A stretch of DNA of 64,000 bases, from the NCBI RefSeq assembly GCF_900107435.1, contig NZ_FNPZ01000001.1, forward strand, positions 1,336,960-1,400,959. Direction: 5' to 3'. The stretch comes from Herbiconiux ginsengi. GTDB lineage: Bacteria > Actinomycetota > Actinomycetes > Actinomycetales > Microbacteriaceae. Positions 57,490-64,000 of the stretch are shown one piece after another (the stretch's first letter is position 1; the number at the start of each line of letters is the position of its first letter). Made by a program: the position numbers and the translations under genes. The notes below the pieces were generated by a model that worked only from the letters and a program-made list of their open reading frames with translations, did no database searches and was not told the DNA's origin.

Positions 57490-60400
57490 GCGGCACCGCC
57501 CCCGCTCGTGCCGGTCGAGGCTCCGGCCGCGCGGCGGTCGGCGGGACCGCTCGTGTCGCGCCCGGCCACCCGGCCGCGGGTCTCGGCCTCGTCGGCCACC
57601 ACCGAGTGGTCGTCGGGCGCGGCATCCACGTCGTCCTCGGCCTGCTGCCGGTCGACCTCGCCGCCCAGGGCGCGCAGGATGTCGAGCACCACACCGATCA
57701 CCACGAGGTAGACGCCGATGTCGAAGATGGTGGAGGTGCCGAAGGAGAGGTGGCCGAGGATCGGCACGTCGGCCTCGAAATACGCCGACTGCAGGATCTC
57801 GCCGCCGAAGAAGAGCGACCCCACCGCGGTGCCCGTGGCGAGCAGCATGCCGGCGCCGAGGATGACGCCGGGCCCGATCGGCAGGGTCTCGCCGATCTCG
57901 TAGCGCCCGCCCGCGAGGTAGCGGGCGATCAGCGCGAGCCCGGCCAGGATGCCCGCCGCGAAGCCGCCGCCGGGAGCGTTGTGTCCTGCGAAGAGCAGGA
58001 AGACCGACACCACGATCGCGGGGTGGAAGATGAGCCGCACCAGCACCTCGAGGATGAGGGAGCGGTTCTCGGGCGAGAGCGTCTTGCCGCCGAGCAGCCA
58101 CGAGTGCTGGCGCGAATCCGGGTCGTCGGCCGAGGCGGCGGTGTGCGGATCGTCGACCAAGCGGGTGCGCTCCCCGCCGCTGCGGCGCTTCCGCGACTCA
58201 CGCAGGCGCGGCACCGTGAAGTTGCGGCCGGTCACGAAGATGAGGCTCGCGACGCCGGTGGCCACCACGACGAGCACCGAGAGTTCGTTCATCGTGTCCC
58301 AGGCGCGGATGTCGACGAGCATCACGTTCACCACGTTCTTGCCGTGCCCCACCTCGACCGCGAGCCGCGCGAGCTCCTCGCCGAGCCCGGGCGCCTGGCG
58401 GGCGCCGAGAGCGATCAGGCCCACGAGCCCCATCGTCACACCCACGAGTGTGCCGATGAGGATGCGCCAGCCTTTGCGCACCGGGGTGTTGTGCTGCGCG
58501 ATCTTCACCGGCAGACGGCGCAGCACCAGCACGAAGACGACGATGGTGACGCTCTCGACGAGGGCCTGCGTGAGGGCGAGATCCGGAGCCCCGTGGAAGG
58601 CGAAGAGCACGACGAGGCCGAAGCCGGTCGCGCCCACCAGCAGCACGGCGGCGAGCCGGTGCGTCGCGCGCGCCGCCATCACCGCCGCGACCGCCATCGC
58701 GGCGGCCACGAACACCTGTGCCGGATAGTCCCAGGCCACGAACTCGGTGGGCCAGGTGCGGTTCAGGGCCGTCGCCGCGCCCAGACAGAGCACGAAGACG
58801 AGCAGGATCGTGCCGATGTACTGCGGCAGACCCCCCTTCTGGGCCGTCAGCGTCACCCGGGCTGCGAGCTGGTCGACGCCGCGCACCATCGACCAGTAGG
58901 TGCGGGAGGCGTCGATGAGGGGCGGCACCTTCTTCTGCAGACGCGCGAACCGCTTGCGCACGGCGAAGAGGCCGAGACCGGCCGCGACGATGAGGGCCGA
59001 GATGCCCAGCGCGGGTTCGAAGCCGTGCCAGAGGGCGAGGTGGTAGTCGCCGCCGCCGGGGACGGTGTCGGCGTAGGTCTCGAGGGCGTGGCCGATGGGG
59101 GTGGCTGCCAGGCCGCCGGCGATCGTGGCGATGGTGAGGATGATCGGGGCGGTGAGGATCGCTTTGTCGGGCTTGTGCGTGGGCTCGCTGTGCGTCGCGG
59201 GGGGCTCCGGCGTCAGGTTCTGGGGGCTCTGCCCGTGAACGCCCGCCACACCGGAGCCCCCAGAACCTGACGCCGGAGCCGGCTTGGTGGCGAAGGCGCC
59301 CCAGAAGAAGCGGGCGGAGTAGGCGACTGTGAGGATCGAACCGAGAGTGACGCCGATGAGGGCCACCCAGCCCCACGGGGTGTCGGCGTCGAGGAAGGCG
59401 GTGAGGACGGCCTCCTTGGCCACGAAGCCGAGGAGAGGGGGGATGCCGGCCATGCTGGCTACGGCGATGAGGGCTAGTGCTGGCAGCAACGGTCTTCTGC
59501 GGCCGAGGCCGGAGATCTCACGGAGGTCACGGGTGCCCTCGTCGTGGTCGACTATGCCGACCACTAAGAAGAGGGTGGCCTTGAAGAGGGCGTGGGCCAG
59601 GAGGAGGGCGGCCCCCGCGAGGGCGGCGTCTCGGGTGCCGAAGCCGACGACGACCGTCAGAAAGCCGAGTTGGCTCACCGTGCCGTAGGCGAGCAGCAGT
59701 TTCAGGTCGTTCTGGCGCAGGGAGCGCCAAGCTCCGAGCAGCATGGTCCAGACGCCGAGGCTCACGAGCAGCGGAGTCCAGCCCGGGGTGTCGGCGAAGC
59801 CCGGTGCGAGGCGGGCGATGAGGTAGATGCCGGCCTTCACCATCGCGGCGGCGTGCAGGTAGGCGCTCACCGGCGTGGGCGCGGCCATGGCGGCGGGTAG
59901 CCAGAAGTGGAACGGCACGAGAGCCGACTTCGAGAGCGCGCCCACCAGGATGAGCACGATCGCGGTCGTGACGAGCGGGCCGCCGGGCGGAGGGTCGCTG
60001 ACCAGCCGTGCGATCGAGCTGGTGCCCGCATCCACGGTCAGCAGCACCACGCCGACGAGCATCGCAAGGCCGCCGAAGGTGGTCACGAGCAGCGCCTGCA
60101 GGGCGGCGCCACGGCTCTCCTTGCGCTCCGTGTAGTGGCCGATGAGCAGATAGGAGAGCACGCTCGTGATCTCCCAGAACATGAACATGATGTAGATGTC
60201 GTCGGCGGTGACGAGCCCGTACATCGTGCCGGCGAACGCGAGCAGCAGGGCGGCGAAGCGGCCGAGCGCCGGTTCCCGGGGCGAGAAGTACCGCGCGCAG
60301 TAGATGAGCACGAGGGCGCCGACGCCGGTCACCACGAGCGCGAGCAGCCAGGCGAGCGTGTCGACCCGGAACGACAGGGCGATGCCGAGTTGCGGAATCC

Positions 60401-60578
60401 ACTCCACCGTCTCGGTCGCCGCCCCGCCGTGCAGCACCGTGTCGGTCTGCGTGAGCGTGAACACGAACGCGGCCGCCGGGAGGGCTGCGATGACGTAGAA
60501 CACCCGGGTCGAGAGCATCCTCGTCAACAACGGAGTGAGCGCTGCAAGCCCTGCGAACAGCAGCAGGACCAGGATCAC
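57486..60578 (-). CDS. mrpA: Mrp Na+/H+ antiporter subunit A fused to subunit B
   Basis: A 1030-residue protein. Residues 1-480 are the NuoL-like antiporter unit (MFWEITSVLSYLLIGHYTER with its helix-5 Glu, and KSALVPFHFWLPAAMAAPTP). The following helices end in the MrpB domain from about 820 (FHPAIVVSVFLLFAGHNAPG, GGFAAGILAGLALI), so A and B are one chain and no separate mrpB exists. A Gly/Ser/Pro linker near 450 is longer than usual. First gene of the operon; the promoter should lie in 60579-60653 or upstream of the LuxR gene. Confidence 0.93.
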   Translation of the reverse strand: MILVLLLFAGLAALTPLLTRMLSTRVFYVIAALPAAAFVFTLTQTDTVLHGGAATETVEWIPQLGIALSFRVDTLAWLLALVVTGVGALVLIYCARYFSPREPALGRFAALLLAFAGTMYGLVTADDIYIMFMFWEITSVLSYLLIGHYTERKESRGAALQALLVTTFGGLAMLVGVVLLTVDAGTSSIARLVSDPPPGGPLVTTAIVLILVGALSKSALVPFHFWLPAAMAAPTPVSAYLHAAAMVKAGIYLIARLAPGFADTPGWTPLLVSLGVWTMLLGAWRSLRQNDLKLLLAYGTVSQLGFLTVVVGFGTRDAALAGAALLLAHALFKATLFLVVGIVDHDEGTRDLREISGLGRRRPLLPALALIAVASMAGIPPLLGFVAKEAVLTAFLDADTPWGWVALIGVTLGSILTVAYSARFFWGAFATKPAPASGSGGSGVAGVHGQSPQNLTPEPPATHSEPTHKPDKAILTAPIILTIATIAGGLAATPIGHALETYADTVPGGGDYHLALWHGFEPALGISALIVAAGLGLFAVRKRFARLQKKVPPLIDASRTYWSMVRGVDQLAARVTLTAQKGGLPQYIGTILLVFVLCLGAATALNRTWPTEFVAWDYPAQVFVAAAMAVAAVMAARATHRLAAVLLVGATGFGLVVLFAFHGAPDLALTQALVESVTIVVFVLVLRRLPVKIAQHNTPVRKGWRILIGTLVGVTMGLVGLIALGARQAPGLGEELARLAVEVGHGKNVVNVMLVDIRAWDTMNELSVLVVVATGVASLIFVTGRNFTVPRLRESRKRRSGGERTRLVDDPHTAASADDPDSRQHSWLLGGKTLSPENRSLILEVLVRLIFHPAIVVSVFLLFAGHNAPGGGFAAGILAGLALIARYLAGGRYEIGETLPIGPGVILGAGMLLATGTAVGSLFFGGEILQSAYFEADVPILGHLSFGTSTIFDIGVYLVVIGVVLDILRALGGEVDRQQAEDDVDAAPDDHSVVADEAETRGRVAGRDTSGPADRRAAGASTGTSGGGAA

Positions 60579-60653
60579 GCGGATCTCCTCGTGTCGGGGA
60601 GAGGGGCAGGTGTCCAGTCTACCCGGGGCCGCTCAGCGGGGCTGTGGCGCCGA

Positions 60654-62309
60654 TCATGCCGTAGCGCGCCCCGAGACGGTGACCGTACGGAGTTCCTCGA
60701 GAGAGTTGATGCCGACCTTTCGGTAGATGCTGCGGAGCTGCGTCTTGATCGTGTTCGTCGACACGAAGAGTGCAGCCGCGATCTCGGCGATGCTCTGGTA
60801 GCGGACGGCGGTGGTGGCGACCTCGCGTTCGCGGGCGCTGAGCCGGCGGAATGGATCATGGGCTCCATCGGAGACCGCGTTCGACAGAAGATCCTCGTGG
60901 AGGTGGTCGGGGATCGAGCCGGGGTGGAGGGCGAGGAGTTCGGCCAGATCGGTTCGCGGGATGAGCGTCAGAGACAAATAGAGTCGGTGTCGGCGAGCAT
61001 GTTGCGAGGCGAGCTCGAAGGCGTTCGACGCCGTCTCCGTGTCGCCCGTGCGGCGTGCTGCGGCGGCGCGGAGGGCGAGTGCGCCGATGAGGATGCGGGG
61101 CGTGCCGAACGAGCTCTGAATCAGCATCGCCGCTTCGCGTGCGACCCGGGAGTGATCCTCGGTGAGCAGTGCCGCTCCGACGTCCCAGAGCAGGCCGAGT
61201 TGAGAACCGAAGCCGCCCGTATCCGCGGCGTCGGTCAGCTGCCGGATGGCGTTCCTGGAGCCCGTGAAGTCTCCCACGCGTGTGAGCAGGATCGAGCGTG
61301 CAACGGCGACGATCGGGGCTTGGCCTTCGTTCTCAGGTCTGCTGTCGGTGGCGGGGCGGTTCGAATCGATCTGGGTCACGACGTCGAAGGAGCGCGACGG
61401 ATCCTTCTCGGTGATCGCTGCGAGGTACTTCTGTGCCGGCCACCGCTCCGGCGACGCGGCCAAGTCGACCTTCGCCAGTTCGACGCCGGCTTCCTGTTCG
61501 CGGAGCTCGTCGAGGAGCAGGTGGGTGCGGGCGAAGCGGGCCGTGATCGAAGCGCGATCTTCCCACCATTCCCCCGTGGGATCGGGCACGCGTCGAAGCC
61601 AGTGGCGGGCTTGGATGTTCCGGCCCGCGAGCGCGTGCACCCACGCCACCGACCCGGCAGCCGCTGCCTGGATGAAGCGATGCCCGGCCAAGACGGCGGC
61701 ATTGAAACTGTCGGTGTATTCGAGAGCCGCTCGATCGAGGTCTTCGGCGTACTCCCACGCCATGCCCCACTGATAGTGAAGATCCGGAAGAAGCGGATGG
61801 AGCCCGTCGATCGCCTCGTCGTCGCTCTCGGCCAGGAGTGCGCGTGCTTCGGCGGCCCCCGCGGCGGCGGCCGCCATCCGCCCTGTTGCGCGGCGATCGG
61901 CGATCTTGCTGGTCAACACGACGAGCACGTCCATCAGGGTGCGTGGAGTGCCCGTGATCGGGGGATGCCGATAGCTGGTGGTCAGCTTCTCGGCGGGGCC
62001 GACGAGTCGATCGAGGTAGCTTCGCGCGATGACCCACCCCGGAGCCTGCTGGAGGATGTCGACGGGAAGGGATTCGATGGCAGTACGAAGGCCTTGCGGA
62101 TCCGCCAGGAGTTGGGTCACCCACTCCGTTTGCAGCACGGCGAGGACGGCCCCCCAATCACGGTTCGCGACGTGATCGCGCAGGTGCTCCTCGAGCGTCG
62201 CCCCGGTCGGCCCCGCCGCCGCCCATCTGCTCTCCGTGCTCGAGCGCGGAGGCGCGAGCGCCGCTGCGATGACGGGGAGGGACCATGCCGGACCGAGTTT
62301 GTTCGCCAT
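60654..62309 (-). CDS. LuxR-family regulator with TPR-like body and no P-loop
   Basis: A 551-residue protein. The helical region (about 40-440) resembles the TPR part of LAL regulators, and the C-terminal HTH (SAREREVATTAVRYQSIAEI, AAALFVSTNTIKTQLRSIYR) is nearly the same as in the 2747 and 49421 proteins. The N-terminal ATPase domain is missing and replaced by a short Ala/Pro-rich start. It is divergent from the sigma-factor fusion gene, which it may control, and is followed by the mrp operon on the same strand. Confidence 0.8.
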   Translation of the reverse strand: MANKLGPAWSLPVIAAALAPPRSSTESRWAAAGPTGATLEEHLRDHVANRDWGAVLAVLQTEWVTQLLADPQGLRTAIESLPVDILQQAPGWVIARSYLDRLVGPAEKLTTSYRHPPITGTPRTLMDVLVVLTSKIADRRATGRMAAAAAGAAEARALLAESDDEAIDGLHPLLPDLHYQWGMAWEYAEDLDRAALEYTDSFNAAVLAGHRFIQAAAAGSVAWVHALAGRNIQARHWLRRVPDPTGEWWEDRASITARFARTHLLLDELREQEAGVELAKVDLAASPERWPAQKYLAAITEKDPSRSFDVVTQIDSNRPATDSRPENEGQAPIVAVARSILLTRVGDFTGSRNAIRQLTDAADTGGFGSQLGLLWDVGAALLTEDHSRVAREAAMLIQSSFGTPRILIGALALRAAAARRTGDTETASNAFELASQHARRHRLYLSLTLIPRTDLAELLALHPGSIPDHLHEDLLSNAVSDGAHDPFRRLSAREREVATTAVRYQSIAEIAAALFVSTNTIKTQLRSIYRKVGINSLEELRTVTVSGRATA

Positions 62310-62488
62310 TCTCGATCCGCCACGTGGTGTTTCTGGTTCGACTGCTTTCACATTGCGCCCCCGTCGATTTCGTATCCCCAATGGAGTGTCCGAAGATTAA
62401 GGAGTGACGAACGCGAGAAAAGTGACGTCACGCATGGTGGCAAGCGCTCTGCTCTTGCCCCGAACGGAGCCTTGGGGGAGGGGCGGAC

Positions 62489-64000
62489 ATGCGGGGTGCC
62501 AGCGATACGGAGCTCTTGAAGGCAGTTCGGGAAGGGGATCGCGACAGCTATGACATGCTGTGGCGACGCCATTCGGATGCCGCCTACCGATACGCCAGTC
62601 GACTGATTCCGGCTCAAGCCGACGACCTCGTGTCCGAGGCGTTCGTCGCGATCCTCCACCAAGTCACGACAACCGACAAAGGGCCCCAATTCGCGTTCCG
62701 GTCCTATCTCAAGGCAGTGATACGCAACACGGCTGCCGAGTGGGAACGGCAGGCGGGGCGGTATCTCAACTCGGACGACCTCGACCAGGCGGACCTCCGC
62801 GACGGCCTCAGCCTGCTCGAGCAGAAATCGGACTCCGAGGACGTGATCACCGCATTCCGCTCCTTGCCCGACCGGTGGCAGCGCGTGTTGTGGCTCGCCG
62901 AGGTCACGGAAGCGGGCAGAGCCGAGATCGCGAAGGAACTGGGAATCAAGCCGAACGCGGTGTCCGCACTGCAACGGCGGGCGCGCACCGGTCTGAGGTT
63001 CCAGTGGCTCACCCAACAGATTCCCGCCGCGCTTCGCGACGACACAGACCACGTGGCCCGTCTGATTCCGCAGTACCTGACCGAGCCGAACAACGGCGCC
63101 GTCGCCGTCGCCGTCACGACCCATGTTCGCACCTGCTCGGTCTGCGAGGACCTCCTGCGAAGCACCCGTGCCCGTGCCGCCGGGCTCCGCGGTGGCGCTC
63201 TCGCGATTGTGCTGGCATCTGCGGGTGTGGGAGCGACGACGACGGTCACCCTGTCGTCGGGAACCGCCGCTGCTGCAGCCATCGCCGGAGTCTCGGGTTG
63301 GTTTCTCATCGGCGGTGCGACGGTGGCCGCCGTCGGCGGACTCATCGTGACCTCGGTCGTCATCACAGCGCCGCCGTCATCCGCACCGGCCGACGCCGCG
63401 GCTCCGGTGAGCGTGTCGCCACCTGCTCCTGTGCCGGAATCCGGCCCGGCTCCGTCCGCCATCATCCCCGTGGCGCCCCCCATCCCTGCGGCGCCTCCCA
63501 CGCCGGCATCGCCCGTGTCAGACGAGGAGCCCACCGGGCGGCTGGTGACGGATCCGACGGTCCCGTCGGTCACCCTCATCGACGACCCTGACCAAGAAAT
63601 GCCCAGTGCGCCGCCCCGGCCGACGCCCGCCCCGCCTGACACCCCTGAACCAGGCACGGAGCCATCGACCCAGCTCTCCCCGGGAGTCACCAGCCCCGTG
63701 ACGTACACCGGATACTCGGCACCAGTCATCACCGGGAGAACATCTCCCGGAGACGACGTCGCTGTCGCACTCGACGCACGGCGCTACGCTCCTGTGGTCG
63801 CCGACGACGGCACCTGGAGCTTCGACCCGCGCGCGCTTCAACTCGACGCAGGCACCTACGATTACCAGGTCTGGGCCTACAACGCGACATCGCAATCCGT
63901 CGCCGTCGCAGGAACGTTCACGGTGCTGCCACTCCAGCTGAGGGGATTCGAGCAACTCACCGGGTTCGAAGACATGACCGTCGAGGAAGCGCAGACCACG
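62489..64000 (+). CDS. ECF sigma factor fused to a zinc-type anti-sigma motif, membrane segment and outer domain (3'-truncated)
   Basis: An open frame of 504 codons from ATG 62489 (GGAGGGG upstream) to the window edge. Residues about 8-85 form the ECF sigma-2 region (DRDSYDMLWRRHSDAAYRYA, AQADDLVSEAFVAIL) and about 115-165 the sigma-4 HTH (LPDRWQRVLWLAEVTEAGRA, KPNAVSALQRRAR). Residues 212-219 are H-x3-C-x2-C, the zinc anti-sigma signature. Hydrophobic stretches follow at about 230-290, then a 100-residue Pro/Ala/Ser-rich stalk and an Ig-like domain from about 405. One chain thus joins factor, inhibitor and sensor. The C-terminus is unseen. Confidence 0.82.
   Translation, partial: MRGASDTELLKAVREGDRDSYDMLWRRHSDAAYRYASRLIPAQADDLVSEAFVAILHQVTTTDKGPQFAFRSYLKAVIRNTAAEWERQAGRYLNSDDLDQADLRDGLSLLEQKSDSEDVITAFRSLPDRWQRVLWLAEVTEAGRAEIAKELGIKPNAVSALQRRARTGLRFQWLTQQIPAALRDDTDHVARLIPQYLTEPNNGAVAVAVTTHVRTCSVCEDLLRSTRARAAGLRGGALAIVLASAGVGATTTVTLSSGTAAAAAIAGVSGWFLIGGATVAAVGGLIVTSVVITAPPSSAPADAAAPVSVSPPAPVPESGPAPSAIIPVAPPIPAAPPTPASPVSDEEPTGRLVTDPTVPSVTLIDDPDQEMPSAPPRPTPAPPDTPEPGTEPSTQLSPGVTSPVTYTGYSAPVITGRTSPGDDVAVALDARRYAPVVADDGTWSFDPRALQLDAGTYDYQVWAYNATSQSVAVAGTFTVLPLQLRGFEQLTGFEDMTVEEAQTT

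Noticed and set aside
62560-63591. Arg-rich plus-strand frame in the sigma-factor region
   Set aside because: Different frame from the one carrying sigma-2, sigma-4 and the H-x3-C-x2-C motif; shadow.

Overview
The window comes from a high-GC Gram-positive actinobacterium, most likely a member of the Microbacteriaceae. The evidence is the strong G/C third-position bias, frequent GTG and TTG starts, many 4-bp ATGA/GTGA gene overlaps, actinobacterial-type Tat signals and LAL-type LuxR regulators. No rRNA, tRNA, phage, IS element or CRISPR array was seen.

The core (about 9.1-30.7 kb) reads as a catabolic locus for the branched plant pentose D-apiose and apiose-bearing glycans. One minus-strand operon (29889 to 23192) encodes homologues of every step from D-apionolactone to D-erythrose 4-phosphate: ApnL lactonase, ApnO oxidoisomerase, OiaC-like decarboxylase, LerI (triosephosphate-isomerase type), DerI (RpiB type) and LerK (DhaK-DhaL fusion). 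A divergent FadR-type GntR regulator faces it across an operator-like palindrome. A second minus-strand operon (17024 to 9108) encodes a GH78 alpha-L-rhamnosidase, a one-cysteine Asp/Glu-racemase homologue, a GH127 beta-L-arabinofuranosidase, a RuBisCO-like protein and a DUF1537 kinase; the last two match the alternative phosphorylating branch from 3-oxo-isoapionate. Between them lie an SDR/uronate-dehydrogenase-like oxidoreductase (candidate sugar 1-dehydrogenase), an ABC sugar importer without its ATPase, and a LacI regulator. GAAACGTTTC-type LacI boxes sit upstream of the GH78 operon, the SDR gene, the importer and a distant GH63-like gene, so these probably form one regulon.

A second carbohydrate locus (30.8-43 kb) holds the GH63-like enzyme, a MerR/NTF2-like pair, an aldo-keto reductase, and a LacI-controlled ABC importer followed by a GH51 alpha-L-arabinofuranosidase and a GH35 beta-galactosidase. 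No secretion signal is visible on any glycoside hydrolase here, so import followed by cytoplasmic hydrolysis of short oligosaccharides is inferred.

The left edge (1-9 kb) has housekeeping and accessory genes: an EamA exporter fragment, a DUF3054 protein, a membrane sulfite-oxidase-like molybdoenzyme, a LAL regulator, and a TetR / degenerate-ABC-ATPase / YhgE operon with an operator-promoter that predicts a leaderless mRNA.

From 43 to 54 kb are small hypothetical genes, a quinone-oxidoreductase, a DUF559 gene framed by two copies of a 61-bp inverted-repeat element, and an unusual cluster of LAL regulator, AraC regulator, structured spacer, stand-alone TatA, 36-residue membrane peptide and a second AraC regulator. 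These sit beside a Tat-signal protein built from near-identical tandem repeats. The Mrp Na+/H+ antiporter operon (60578 to 54152) follows, then a LuxR/TPR regulator without a P-loop, divergent from an ECF sigma factor fused to a zinc-type anti-sigma motif, a membrane segment and a probable outside domain; that gene runs off the right edge.
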